The notes under the pieces: model-generated | What the model was told of the DNA's origin: nothing | What the model saw: only the letters and a program-made list of their open reading frames with translations | Databases searched by the model: none | Source: Comamonadaceae bacterium UBA4962 | Lineage (GTDB): Bacteria > Pseudomonadota > Gammaproteobacteria > Burkholderiales > Burkholderiaceae_C | NCBI GenBank assembly: GCA_002397315.1 | Contig: DHAE01000026.1 | Coordinates: forward strand, 65,263 to 129,262 | Length of the DNA: 64,000 nucleotides | Direction: 5' to 3' | Program-made: the position numbers and the translations under genes | Shown here: positions 43,760 through 53,148 of the stretch, piece by piece | Layout of the letters: each line of letters begins with the position of its first letter | Numbering within the stretch: the stretch's first letter is position 1

Positions 43760-46700
43760 ATGCGCAGCAATAGCCTCCATCACCGGTTCCAGCGCGTGAT
43801 CGCGAGCGTGGCGGGCGTGATGGCGGTCCTCGTGGCCGTCGTCCTGTTCCTCAGCGCCAGGTCGCACTACCTGGAGAATTCCGAGGCCTCCGCGCGCGCC
43901 ATCGCCGCGGCCGTGCAGCAGACGATGGCGGTCGGCGTGTACGCGCGGGACGAGGTCCTGCTCAAGGAGCTGGTGGACGGCCTCGCCCACCATCCCTCGG
44001 TCGCCCGCGTGGGCGTGCGCGATGCGTCAGGCACCACGATGGCGATGAACGTCAACCCGGACGCCGGGCCGAACGCCACCGGCAAGCCGTTCCCCCAGGA
44101 GCCGACCTTCCAGTCGCCACTGATGTCGCCCTTCCGGCAGGAGGGCCGGATCGGCGATCTGCAGGTCTGGCTGAACTACCAGCGGCTCACCTCCGAGGCG
44201 GGCTGGCAGGCCGCCCTGCTGGTCGCGGCGATCACCGTGCTGCTGGTGGTCGTGCTGGGCGTGTTCAGCCTGCTGGCCCGGAGCATGCTGTCGCGCCCCA
44301 TGCACCAGCTGGCGGCGGGCCTGGCCAGGATCGTGCCCGGAACGTCCCACCGGATGTCGATCGATCCGCGCCATGCGGTCGACGAAGTCGGCGTGGTCAC
44401 CACGGCCGTCAACCGGCTGCTGGAGCTGCAGCAGGACGCGCTGGAACGCGAGCGCGGCATGCGCGAAGAGATCTCGGCGCTGGAAGCCCGCTACCGGAAC
44501 ATCTTCGACTCCACGAGCGCGGGCATCTTCATTCTCTCCGCCACCGGCCGGCTGCTGCATGCCAACCCGGCCTTCGAGCGGCTGCTCGACCTGCCGGCGG
44601 GCCGGGTCACGGTCACGCACGCCGCGGACTTCATCGCTGCCTTCTTCATCCGCCCGGCCCAGTTGCTGCACCTGATCGAGAAAGCCCGCAGCTCCCGCGA
44701 GCCGGAGGCCGAGGATCTCGAGCTGGTCCGCCCGGACGGCACGACGCTCTGGGTCCACTGCATGGTGTCGTGCATGGAGCGATCCGCGGGCGGGGAGCCG
44801 CGCATCGAGGGTGTCCTCTACGACATCACCCGGCGCAAGACGCAGGAGACATCGGCCCAGTACCGCGCCGAGCACGACGCGCTGACGGGGCTCAAGAGCC
44901 GCTCGTACATCGAAACCCTGCTCGGGCAGCATCTCCCCGCCGTCGCTTCCGGCCAGGTCGCGGAGGGCGACGTCACCCTGATGTTCATCGATCTCGACGG
45001 CTTCAAATCCGTCAACGACCGCTGGGGCCATGCTGCCGGCGATGCGGTCCTGGTCGAGGCCGCCCGGCGGCTGCGCAGGCTCTTCCAGCGCCATTGCGAC
45101 GTCATCGGCCGGCTGGGTGGCGACGAACTGGTGGTGATCATCCTGGGCGTGGATGCGGTCCACCCCAGCGTCTCGGGCCTGGCGCGGCAGTTGATCGCCA
45201 GCTTCGAGGCGCCGTTCGTGCTGCCCAACGAGCAATCGGCCCGGGTCGGAGCGAGCGTCGGCGTGGCCAGCTACCCGCGCCATGCCACCACCGTCGAGAC
45301 GCTGATCCAGGCGGCCGACGCCGCGATGTATGCGGTGAAGCAGGCCGGCAAGGGCGGATTCGTCATCGCGGAAACCGCCCCGCCCCCCATCCCCGGGCAG
45401 ATCGACACAACGCAGGAGGCGTCGGCGGGCCCGCCGGCTCCCAGCGCGCATGCGCCGCTCGATGCGCTGACGGGCCTGATGGACCGCCGGCACCTGCTCG
45501 CGCAACTGGCAGCGGAGCAGGACCGGGTGGCCGCGGGCACGGGGCCGACGGCGGTCATCTGCCTGGACATCGACCAGTTCAAGCTGCTCAACGTGGCCCG
45601 CGGCACGCAGATCGGCGACGAAGTGCTGCGCGAGACCGCACGGCGCCTGAAAAGCGTGCTGCGCCGGGGGGACACGCTGGCCCGCACGGGGAGCGACGAA
45701 TTCGTGGTGGTGCTGCGCACGGAAGGCCTCGGCGACGGCGAGGCCCGCAGCCTCTCGGAAGGCGTGGCCGCCAAGCTGCTGCGCAGCCTCGCCGCACCGT
45801 TCGACCTGGACGACGGCAGCCTCACCATCCGCGCCAGTGCGGGCATCAGCCTCATCCACGCCGATACCCGCGACGGCCTCGACGCGCTGCGCGAAGCGCA
45901 ACTCGCGCTGCGCCGCTCCAAGACGCAGGGAGACAACCATCCCGTGTTCTTCGAGCAGAACATGCTGGCGGGCTTCCATGAACGGCTGACTCTGGAGCAG
46001 GACCTGCGCACGGCGATCGGCTCGGACCAGCTGTTCCTGCACGTCCAGCCGCAGCACAATGCCCGAGGCCAGCTGACCGGCGGCGAGGCCCTGCTGCGGT
46101 GGCGGCATCCCGAGCGCGGCATGGTGCCGCCGGACCAGTTCATCGCCCTGGCGGAAGCCTCCGGCCTCATCATCGAGCTGGGTGCCTGGGTGCTGAACAC
46201 CGGCTGCCGGATCCTCTGCGACCTCCACCGCGAAGATCCTTCGCTCACCCTGGCCGTCAACATCAGCCCGGCCCAGTTCAAGCATCCGGATTTCGTGGAT
46301 GAAGTCCGGCGCGCGCTGGAGGCGGCCGGCGCCTGCGCGTCGGGGCTGATCCTGGAGATCACGGAAGGCCTGCTGATCACCGACGTGAACCATGCTGCGG
46401 AACGCCTGGCGGAACTGGTCGAGCTGGGCGTACGGTTCTCGATCGACGATTTCGGCACGGGCTTTTCGAGCTTCGCGTACCTGCGGCAGCTGCCGCTCTA
46501 CGAGATCAAGATCGACCGCAGCTTCATCAACGGCCTGCCCGGCGACAAGGCCAGCGTGGGCATCGTCTGCTCGATCCTCTCGATGGGATCGCACCTCGGC
46601 CTGCACGTGGTGGCCGAAGGGGTCGAGACGCAGGAGCAATCCGACTTCCTGCAGGCCAACCTCTGCCCCTCCCAGCAGGGTTGGCTCCATGGGCGGCCCA

Positions 46701-46777
46701 TGCCGACGGATAGCTTCCTGGAAGGCGTGCGGGCCCTGTCCGCCGCAGCGCACCCGGGGGCGCCGGCCGTGCAGTAA
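43760..46777 (+). CDS. Membrane sensor with PAS, two GGDEF domains and an EAL domain
   Basis: 1005 residues. Membrane segments at about 13-33 and 150-173 flank a ~115-residue periplasmic domain; HAMP (~175-235), PAS (~245-370), GGDEF-1 (~375-540), GGDEF-2 (~570-720) and EAL (~735-995) follow. GGDEF-1 has GGDEL (453-457) and an I-site RHCD (444-447). GGDEF-2 has GSDEF (644-648), one Gly lost, yet keeps RRGD at the I-site spacing. EAL carries EAL (776-778) with intact DDFGTGFSS, so phosphodiesterase activity is likely. It would make and degrade c-di-GMP in response to a periplasmic signal. Confidence 0.9.
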   Translation: MRSNSLHHRFQRVIASVAGVMAVLVAVVLFLSARSHYLENSEASARAIAAAVQQTMAVGVYARDEVLLKELVDGLAHHPSVARVGVRDASGTTMAMNVNPDAGPNATGKPFPQEPTFQSPLMSPFRQEGRIGDLQVWLNYQRLTSEAGWQAALLVAAITVLLVVVLGVFSLLARSMLSRPMHQLAAGLARIVPGTSHRMSIDPRHAVDEVGVVTTAVNRLLELQQDALERERGMREEISALEARYRNIFDSTSAGIFILSATGRLLHANPAFERLLDLPAGRVTVTHAADFIAAFFIRPAQLLHLIEKARSSREPEAEDLELVRPDGTTLWVHCMVSCMERSAGGEPRIEGVLYDITRRKTQETSAQYRAEHDALTGLKSRSYIETLLGQHLPAVASGQVAEGDVTLMFIDLDGFKSVNDRWGHAAGDAVLVEAARRLRRLFQRHCDVIGRLGGDELVVIILGVDAVHPSVSGLARQLIASFEAPFVLPNEQSARVGASVGVASYPRHATTVETLIQAADAAMYAVKQAGKGGFVIAETAPPPIPGQIDTTQEASAGPPAPSAHAPLDALTGLMDRRHLLAQLAAEQDRVAAGTGPTAVICLDIDQFKLLNVARGTQIGDEVLRETARRLKSVLRRGDTLARTGSDEFVVVLRTEGLGDGEARSLSEGVAAKLLRSLAAPFDLDDGSLTIRASAGISLIHADTRDGLDALREAQLALRRSKTQGDNHPVFFEQNMLAGFHERLTLEQDLRTAIGSDQLFLHVQPQHNARGQLTGGEALLRWRHPERGMVPPDQFIALAEASGLIIELGAWVLNTGCRILCDLHREDPSLTLAVNISPAQFKHPDFVDEVRRALEAAGACASGLILEITEGLLITDVNHAAERLAELVELGVRFSIDDFGTGFSSFAYLRQLPLYEIKIDRSFINGLPGDKASVGIVCSILSMGSHLGLHVVAEGVETQEQSDFLQANLCPSQQGWLHGRPMPTDSFLEGVRALSAAAHPGAPAVQ

Positions 46778-46827
46778 GCGGCGCCGATGGACTTGCAGGC
46801 GGCCCCTGCAAGCACCGAGGCAGGAAC

Positions 46828-47280
46828 CTAGCGCAGCCTGATGGCGATCCGGGTCTTCTCGTCCGTCAGCTGCAGCGACGCCGCGCTGAAATCCGGCGGC
46901 CCGAACAAACCCATGACGTTGTTGGAGAACCCGTAGCGCTCGCTGGGTATCCCCAGGAAATTCGTGTCCAGCTTGCCGTTGGAATTTTCGTCCGCGAATG
47001 CGACGAAGGCGTACGTTCCAGGCGCCAGATCCTTGAGGAGCACCGTCGTCGGTTCGCCTTGCGCCTCGGAGATGTTCGTGTGCGACGGCTTGTTCCTGGA
47101 CATGGCATCCGCGCTGGGATAGACGGCCACGAACACACGGCTCGGCGCCGCCGGCAGGTTCTCGATGGCGATGGCGACGTCTCCCGCCCGAACGGCGGAG
47201 AACCCGAGGAGCGACAACAGGAGTATGGGTAGTTTTTTCACGTAGGCCTGGGTTCCGTGCGTGTTGACAGGAACCGTCAT
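46828..47280 (-). CDS. DUF2141 family exported protein
   Basis: 150 residues from ATG 47280, or 137 from GTG 47241. A signal peptide (KKLPILLLSLLGFSAVRAG) is followed by the DUF2141 domain: VAIAIENLPAAPSRVFVAVY and DENSNGKLDTNFLGIPSER plus YGFSNN. The fold is a beta-sandwich in the periplasm or outer membrane; function is unknown. It is convergent with the GGDEF-EAL gene. Confidence 0.85.
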   Translation of the reverse strand: MTVPVNTHGTQAYVKKLPILLLSLLGFSAVRAGDVAIAIENLPAAPSRVFVAVYPSADAMSRNKPSHTNISEAQGEPTTVLLKDLAPGTYAFVAFADENSNGKLDTNFLGIPSERYGFSNNVMGLFGPPDFSAASLQLTDEKTRIAIRLR

Positions 47281-47511
47281 GGGACAGGCGGCCGATTGTG
47301 GCAGCGGCCAGATACCCGCCGATGGAGACACGAACTGGCAGACCGTCTTCACGGGTCGTCTCCACGGATCCAAAACGGCGCACGCAGTCCGTTTTTCCGC
47401 CGTGGTGTACTCCACGGCCCATCGCCGGCACGTCCGCTGAACGGCGGACGCAGCGCTCCGGCGGAAGCCACGCCAGCAAGAGGGTTACTCCGCAGACCCT
47501 CCCTTAAAAGA

Positions 47512-47521
47512 TAGCTAGCTA
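47512..47521. promoter_or_regulatory. Palindromic MarR-type operator before the efflux operon
   Basis: TAGCTAGCTA, extended to GATAGCTAGCTAACTA, lies 16 bases before the marR-like gene. Such TTAGCTAGCTAA-like palindromes are usual MarR-family sites and would permit autorepression. Confidence 0.55.
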
Positions 47522-47536
47522 ACTAAACTTCAAACC

Positions 47537-48025
47537 ATGCCCGACGCCCCAAAAACCCATTCCGCCGATCCCGCGGAACTGCGCCACCTCACCTTTTCCC
47601 TCGGCCTGCTGCAACGCGCCTACCGCGCCGCGGCCGACCGGGCGGTCGCGCCGCTGGGCGTGTCGCAGGCGGGCGGCTGGGTGGTGCTCACCATCGGCCG
47701 GCACGGCGACGGCACCCGCCAGGGCGTGATCGCCGACCTGCTGGGCATCGAGGGGCCGACCCTGATCCGCACGCTGGACCAGCTGGTCGCCGCCGGCCTG
47801 GTCGAGCGCCGGGAAGACCCGGCCGACCGCCGCGCGCGCACCCTGCACCTGACGGAAGCCGGGAACGCGATACTCGCCCGCATCGAGGACGCCCTGAACG
47901 GCCTGCGCGCCGAGCTGTTCCAGGACGTCCCGGCCGAGGACGTGCGCGCCTGCCTGCGCGTCTTCGCAACGCTCTGGGCCCGCCTGGGCAAGGCCGACCG
48001 CGGCGGCGCCGCTGCGGAGGGCTGA
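47537..48025 (+). CDS. MarR family transcriptional repressor of the FUSC efflux operon
   Basis: 162 residues with the MarR winged helix: QAGGWVVLTIGRHGDGTRQG, IEGPTLIRTLDQLVAAGLVE and DPADRRARTLHLTEAG. It is first in the operon, followed by FUSC after one base. It should be released by an aromatic or hydrophobic ligand, inducing efflux. Confidence 0.9.
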   Translation: MPDAPKTHSADPAELRHLTFSLGLLQRAYRAAADRAVAPLGVSQAGGWVVLTIGRHGDGTRQGVIADLLGIEGPTLIRTLDQLVAAGLVERREDPADRRARTLHLTEAGNAILARIEDALNGLRAELFQDVPAEDVRACLRVFATLWARLGKADRGGAAAEG

Positions 48026-48026
48026 C

Positions 48027-50231
48027 GTGCGCCTGCCCCGCCTGTTGCCGCGCTTCAGCCCGGCCGAACTACTGTTTTCCGCCAAATGCTTCGCCGCCGC
48101 GATGCTGGCGATGGCCGTCGCGAGCTGGGCCGGCCTGCCGCGGCCCTTCTGGGCGCTGATGACCACCTACATCGTGGCCAACCCGCTGGCCGGCGCCGTC
48201 CGGTCCAAGGCCGCGTTCCGCCTGGGCGGCACGCTGCTGGGCTGCGCGGCCACGCTGCTGATGGTGCCGGCGATGGTCGATGCGCCCGAACTGCTCACGC
48301 TCGCGCTGGCCGCGTGGGTGGCGCTGTGCCTGTTCGTTTCGCTGCTCGACCGCACGCCGCGCTCCTACCTCTTCATGCTCGCCGGCTACTCGGCTGCGCT
48401 GATCGGCTTTCCGGCCGTGAGCGCGCCCACCGGCATCTTCGAGACCGCCTCGGCCCGCGTGCAGGAAATCGGCATCGGCATCGTCTGCGCCGGGCTGGTG
48501 CACAGCCTGGTGTGGCCGGTGAGCATGGGCCCGACGCTGATCGGCATGGTGGACCGCACCCTGGCCGATGCCGGCGCATGGCTGCGCGCCATGCTGCAGC
48601 CGCCCGATTCTGCTGCTACCGCCGATGCCGGCCGGCCCACGGCGCGCGCGCAGCAGGCCGCGCGGCGCAAGCTGGCGGGCGACATCTCCCAGTTGCGCGT
48701 GATGGCCACGCACGTGCCCTTCGACACCAGCCACCTGCAGTGGACGGCCGAAGCCATCCGCGCGCTGCAGCACGAGGTGGCAGCGCTCACGCCCTTCGCC
48801 TCCGCCGTGGACGACCGGCTGCGCGCCCTGCGCGATGCAGAAGGCCGCCTGCCGGAGGACGTGGAGCGCACCGTGGGCCGGGTACTGGCGCGCCTGGCCG
48901 ACAGCGGCCGCGCGGCGCCGGGCCAGCCCGGCCTTCCGCTCCCCCTCGCCGCCGCCGACGTGGCCGAACTGCGCTCGGCGGCCCGCGCGCTGGCCGATGG
49001 CGCACCGCCCTCCGCGGATGGCTGGACCCTGGCGCTGCGCACGGGCCTGGCCGTGCGCCTGGAAGAGCTGATCGATGCCTGGGCCGCCTGCGTGCAACTG
49101 CGGGAACGCATCGACGCCGGCCTGGCCGGCCGCCCGCAGCCGCTGCCCCTGCCCGGCCACCGTAGGGCCGTGCCCGCCGCGCACGACGTGCTGCACCGCG
49201 ACGTGGGCATGGCCGCGTGGTCGGCCCTGGCCGCGGCGCTGGCGATCTGCCTGTGCTCGGCCTTCTGGATCTTCACCGGCTGGTCCGGCGGCGCGGCCAT
49301 GCCGATGATGGCGGCGGTCTTCTGCTCCTTCTTCGCGGGCATGGACGACCCCGTGCCGGCCATCTACTCCTTCCTCAAGGCGCTGCTGCTGTCGCTGCCC
49401 CTGGGCGCGCTCTACGTGCTGGTGCTGATGCCGCTGGTCGTGGACCTGCCCACGCTGGCCGTGGTGTGCGCGCCGGTCTTCCTGGTGCTGGGCGCCTACA
49501 TGGCACGGCCCGCGACCCTGCTGATGGCGATGGGGCTGCTGCTGTCGGGCGTGCTCGGCACGCTGTCGCTGCACGACACCGGCCAGGCGGACTTCGCCAG
49601 CTTCGTCAACAGCTCCATCGGCCAGGTGCTCGGCGGGGCCACGGCCGCGGTGGTCACGGCGCTGGTGCGTTCGGTGAGCGCCGAATGGAGCGCCCGCCGC
49701 ATCCAGCGCCGCACCTGGCGCGAACTGGGGCGGCTGCCGCGCGAGGCCGATGCGTCCCAGGCCCGCCTGCACGCGGCCCGCGTGCTCGATCGCATCGGCC
49801 TGCTGGCGCCGCGCATCGCCCAGGCCGGCGGCACGGTGGCCGGCGTGAACGCCGACGACGCGCTGGTGGACCTGCGCATCGGCACCGACCTGCATGCGCT
49901 GCGCCGCCACGCCGCGCTGCTGCCGGCGCGGCTGGGGCCGGACATCCTGGCGCAGGTGGCGCGGCTGTTCCGCGACCATCCGTCGCAGTCCACCACCGAG
50001 CAGGCCGCGCAGGCGCAACCGCTGCTCGCCGAGCGCATCGACGAGGCACTGCGGTCGCTGCTGCCCCCGGCGCCCGCAGCACAAACAGCGTCGGCGGCCC
50101 ACGGCGCGGACACCGGCACCACCGACGAGCGCCGCCGGGTGCTCGCCGCCCTGGTCGGACTGCGCCGCAACCTGTTTCCCTCGCGGCCCTGGACGGCCGC
50201 TCCCATCCCCGCGCAGGAGGCCCTGGCATGA
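48027..50231 (+). CDS. FUSC family inner-membrane efflux protein (AaeB-like)
   Basis: 734 residues: two similar membrane halves (about 15-165 and 385-545), each with five to six segments, and two cytoplasmic helical regions. The N-terminus FSAKCFAAAMLAMAVASWAG and GLPRPFWALMTTYIVANPLA is typical. AaeB exports aromatic carboxylic acids with AaeA; fusaric acid is another known substrate. Start GTG at 48027, preceded by GGAGG. ATGA overlap with DUF1656. Confidence 0.92.
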   Translation: MRLPRLLPRFSPAELLFSAKCFAAAMLAMAVASWAGLPRPFWALMTTYIVANPLAGAVRSKAAFRLGGTLLGCAATLLMVPAMVDAPELLTLALAAWVALCLFVSLLDRTPRSYLFMLAGYSAALIGFPAVSAPTGIFETASARVQEIGIGIVCAGLVHSLVWPVSMGPTLIGMVDRTLADAGAWLRAMLQPPDSAATADAGRPTARAQQAARRKLAGDISQLRVMATHVPFDTSHLQWTAEAIRALQHEVAALTPFASAVDDRLRALRDAEGRLPEDVERTVGRVLARLADSGRAAPGQPGLPLPLAAADVAELRSAARALADGAPPSADGWTLALRTGLAVRLEELIDAWAACVQLRERIDAGLAGRPQPLPLPGHRRAVPAAHDVLHRDVGMAAWSALAAALAICLCSAFWIFTGWSGGAAMPMMAAVFCSFFAGMDDPVPAIYSFLKALLLSLPLGALYVLVLMPLVVDLPTLAVVCAPVFLVLGAYMARPATLLMAMGLLLSGVLGTLSLHDTGQADFASFVNSSIGQVLGGATAAVVTALVRSVSAEWSARRIQRRTWRELGRLPREADASQARLHAARVLDRIGLLAPRIAQAGGTVAGVNADDALVDLRIGTDLHALRRHAALLPARLGPDILAQVARLFRDHPSQSTTEQAAQAQPLLAERIDEALRSLLPPAPAAQTASAAHGADTGTTDERRRVLAALVGLRRNLFPSRPWTAAPIPAQEALA

Positions 50232-50443
50232 CCGGCGAAGCGACGTTCTATGGCGTGTACGTGCCCTGGCTGCTGGTGCTGGCCGTGCTGGCCTGGGCCC
50301 TGTGCTGGGGCGTGCGCCGGCTGCTGGGCCGCCTGGGCGTGTACCGGTGGGTGTGGCATGCCGCCCTGTTCGATACGGCGCTCTACGTGCTGATCCTGTT
50401 CTCGCTCACCCGGCTCACCGCGCCGGGAGGATTCCTCTCATGA
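50228..50443 (+). CDS. DUF1656 small membrane protein of the efflux operon
   Basis: 71 residues with two hydrophobic segments (VPWLLVLAVLAWALCWGV and LFDTALYVLILFSL). DUF1656 proteins (AaeX type) almost always sit between FUSC and HlyD genes. Role unknown. ATGA overlaps on both sides. Confidence 0.92.
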   Translation: MTGEATFYGVYVPWLLVLAVLAWALCWGVRRLLGRLGVYRWVWHAALFDTALYVLILFSLTRLTAPGGFLS

Positions 50444-51366
50444 CAACGACTTCGACGACGACAAAGACCAAGACGATGAAGGCGCGGGCCCGCGCCTTCG
50501 CCGCCCCGCTGGCCCGCGTGCTGCTGACGCTCGGCATGGTGGCTCTTGCCGCCTGGGCCGCCCTGCGCCTCTGGGACCACTACGAACTCGCGCCCTGGAC
50601 CCGCGACGGCCGCGTGCGCGCCAACGTCGTGCAGGTGGCGCCCGACGTGTCGGGCCTGGTGCATGCGGTGCAGGTGCAGGACAACCAGGCCGTCAAGGCC
50701 GGCCAGGTGCTGTTCGAGATCGATCCGGCGCGCTTCACGCTGGCTGTGCAGCAGGCCCGCGCCGGGGTGCAGTCGGCCCGGGCCACCCTGGCGCAGGCGC
50801 GCCGCGAGGACGCCCGCAACGACAGCCTCTCGGACCTGGTGCCGCGCGAGGCGCGCGAGCAGTCACGCGCCCGGGTGGAAGCCGCCGCCGCCGCGATGGC
50901 CCGTGCCGACGTCGATCTGCGCGCGGCCGAACTCAACCTGCAGCGCGCCACGGTGCGCGCGCCGGTGGACGGCTGGGTCACCAATCTGGACCTGCGCACG
51001 GGCGCCTACGCCGCCGCCGGCCGGGGCGCCATGGCGATCGTTGATCGCGGCTCCTTCTACGTCGAAGGCTATTTCGAGGAGACCAAGCTGGCCCGCATCC
51101 ATCCCGGCGATGCCGTGCGGGTCACGCCCATGGGCAGCCGCGTGGCGCTGGCCGGCACGGTGCAGAGCATCGCCGCCGGCATCGCCGACCGCGACCGCTC
51201 CACCGGCGCCAACCTGCTGCCCAGCGTCAGCCCCACCTTCAACTGGGTGCGCCTGGCGCAGCGCGTGCCGGTGCGGGTGCAACTGGACGCGCAGGCGGAC
51301 GGCGCCGGGCTGGTGGCCGGCCAGACCGTGCTCGTCGAATTGGTGGCTCCGGGAGGCCGGACATGA
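50440..51366 (+). CDS. HlyD/EmrA-type membrane fusion protein (AaeA-like)
   Basis: 308 residues with an N-terminal membrane anchor (about 26-45), lipoyl halves (VQVAPDVSGLVHAVQVQDNQ and VRAPVDGWVTNLDLRTG) around a coiled-coil hairpin, and a beta-barrel domain. It links the FUSC pump to the outer-membrane channel. ATGA overlap with the NodT gene. Confidence 0.92.
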   Translation: MTTTSTTTKTKTMKARARAFAAPLARVLLTLGMVALAAWAALRLWDHYELAPWTRDGRVRANVVQVAPDVSGLVHAVQVQDNQAVKAGQVLFEIDPARFTLAVQQARAGVQSARATLAQARREDARNDSLSDLVPREAREQSRARVEAAAAAMARADVDLRAAELNLQRATVRAPVDGWVTNLDLRTGAYAAAGRGAMAIVDRGSFYVEGYFEETKLARIHPGDAVRVTPMGSRVALAGTVQSIAAGIADRDRSTGANLLPSVSPTFNWVRLAQRVPVRVQLDAQADGAGLVAGQTVLVELVAPGGRT

Positions 51367-52895
51367 GACGCCGCGCCGCCCTTCTACGCACCGCCCTTCT
51401 ACGCACTGCCCGTTTACGCACGGCCCTGCCCCGCGCCGCCGGCCTCGCCCGGCGCGCCACACCGCTCTTCGCCGCCCTGCTCCTGGCCGGCTGCGGCAGC
51501 CTGGCCGTCGGGCCCGATTACCACGTGCCCGACGAGGCGGCCGTGCGCGATCCGGCCGCGGCCGGCCCCTTCCAGGAGGCGCAGGCGCAGGCACAGTCGG
51601 CAACGCCCGGCGCCGATGCCGCCCTCTCCGCCGAGCCGCTGCCGCCGCGCTGGTGGCACCTGTTCCGCGACCCGACGCTCGACGCACTGGTGCAGGAAGC
51701 GCTGGCGCACAACACCGACCTGCGTGTCGCAGCCGCCAACCTGGAGCTGCAGAACGCCACCCTGGCCCAGGTGCGGGCCGCCGAACAGCCGCAACTGTCG
51801 GTCTTCGGCGGCCCGGGCTTCGGCCACGTCTCGGGCCTGTCGGAACTGGCGCCGGGCCTCAGCCCGTCCAACCAGTTCGCCTACCGGCTGGAAGGCGGCC
51901 TGTCCTACCAGATCGACGTGGTGGGCGAGCTGCGGCGCGCCGCCGAAGCCGCGCAGGCCGACTCCGCGGCCGCGGCGGCCGCGGTCGGTCTGGCCCGCGT
52001 GAACGTGGCCGCCGGCACCGCGCGCGCCTACGCCATGGCCTGCGCCACGGGCCAGCAATTGAAAGTGGCCGAATCCTCCGTCGCCCTGCAGAAAGAACAA
52101 CTGGGCGTGGTGCAGCGGCTGCACGATGCGGGCCGCGCCGGCGCCACCGACCTGGCCCGCTCGCGCGGGCTGCTCGCCCAGCTGGAAGCATCGCCCCCCG
52201 CGCTGCGGGCGCAGCGCCAGGCCGCGCTCTACCAGCTGGCGGCCTGGCTGGGCCGCACGCCGGGCGCGCTGCCGGCCGCGGTGCAGCAGTGCGCCGCCGT
52301 GCCCCAGGTGGCCGGCGCGCTGCCCGTGGGCGACGGCGCCGCGCTGCTGCGCCGGCGGCCCGATCTGCGGCGCAGCGAGCGGCAACTGGCCGCCGCCACC
52401 GCCCGCATCGGCGTGGCCACCGCACAGCTCTACCCCAAGGTGTCGCTCGGCCTGTCCGCCAGCTCCGCCGGGCCGGCCAGCGACTTCCTGGGCCGCGACA
52501 CCTTCGCCTGGAACCTCGGTCCCCTGATCCGCTGGAGCCTGCCCAACACCGGCGCCGTCCGCGCGCGCATCGCCGGCGCCGAGGCGTCCACCCGCATGGC
52601 CCTGGCCAGCTTCGACGGCACCGTGCTGCAGGCCCTGCGCGAGACCGAAACCGCGCTGTCGGCCTACCGGCAGGAGCTGGTCAGCGTGGAAGCGCTCCAG
52701 CGCGCCCGGGACGACAGCGCCCAGGTGGCGGGGCAGGCCCAGCGCCTGTATGTGAGCGGCCGCAGCGCGTATCTCGATACGCTGGATGCGCAGCGCTCGC
52801 TGGCCACCGCGGAGGCCAATCTTGCCGCCGCGCAGGCGCGGGTGGCGCAGGAGCAGGTGGCGGTGTTTATGGCGTTGGGTGGGGGGTGGGAGTAG
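51363..52895 (+). CDS. NodT-family outer-membrane efflux lipoprotein
   Basis: 510 residues. The lipobox is LLLAGC; two OEP repeats follow, with WWHLFRDPTLDALVQEALAH and RPDLRRSERQLAAATARIG as hallmarks. It forms the trimeric outer-membrane channel of the pump. Its N-terminal signal region is elongated by LLRTA repeats (see 51378-51437). Last gene of the operon. Confidence 0.93.
   Translation: MRRRAALLRTALLRTARLRTALPRAAGLARRATPLFAALLLAGCGSLAVGPDYHVPDEAAVRDPAAAGPFQEAQAQAQSATPGADAALSAEPLPPRWWHLFRDPTLDALVQEALAHNTDLRVAAANLELQNATLAQVRAAEQPQLSVFGGPGFGHVSGLSELAPGLSPSNQFAYRLEGGLSYQIDVVGELRRAAEAAQADSAAAAAAVGLARVNVAAGTARAYAMACATGQQLKVAESSVALQKEQLGVVQRLHDAGRAGATDLARSRGLLAQLEASPPALRAQRQAALYQLAAWLGRTPGALPAAVQQCAAVPQVAGALPVGDGAALLRRRPDLRRSERQLAAATARIGVATAQLYPKVSLGLSASSAGPASDFLGRDTFAWNLGPLIRWSLPNTGAVRARIAGAEASTRMALASFDGTVLQALRETETALSAYRQELVSVEALQRARDDSAQVAGQAQRLYVSGRSAYLDTLDAQRSLATAEANLAAAQARVAQEQVAVFMALGGGWE
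51378..51437 (+). repeat. 15-bp tandem repeat in the NodT signal region
   Basis: Units GCCCTTCTACGCACC, GCCCTTCTACGCACT, GCCCGTTTACGCACG and a decayed fourth GCCCTGCCCCGCGCC. Each encodes about LLRTA; the repeats lengthen the basic n-region before the hydrophobic core. The first two units differ at one base. Confidence 0.7.
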
Positions 52896-53077
52896 AGTGT
52901 GTTGTGAGCTATTTTTTGTGGGCGTTGAGCCAAAGGCAGAGTTTGCAGGTGCCCACTAATGAAGAATGTAATTTTGATGCGCCTACTGCCCCTGATGGAC
53001 TAGCACGCGCCACAGTACACTGAGGATAACCCAGTGCGTAATGCAGCGGAGTTGCTTACATTACACCGACAAACGGC

Positions 53078-53148
53078 AGCTATGCGGGGCGGTAAAAATA
53101 GACGCAGCACGTACCGACTGAGCTAAGCCACAAGCGCCCCGCACAGCT
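53078..53148. repeat. 14-bp imperfect inverted repeat with a tRNA D-arm-like insert
   Basis: Arms AGCTATGCGGGGCG (53078-53091) and CGCCCCGCACAGCT (53135-53148) pair with one mismatch. On the minus strand the interior reads GGCTTAGCTCAGTCGGTA, the conserved D-arm region of a tRNA, but no anticodon or T arm follows. The right arm reaches the stop codon of the adjacent large gene. It may be a recombined tRNA remnant or island boundary. Confidence 0.45.

Noticed and set aside
53078..53148. Possible tRNA gene (D-arm-like GGCTTAGCTCAGTCGGTA)
   Set aside because: No anticodon arm, T arm or CCA can be formed in the right order, so it is listed only as a remnant or repeat.
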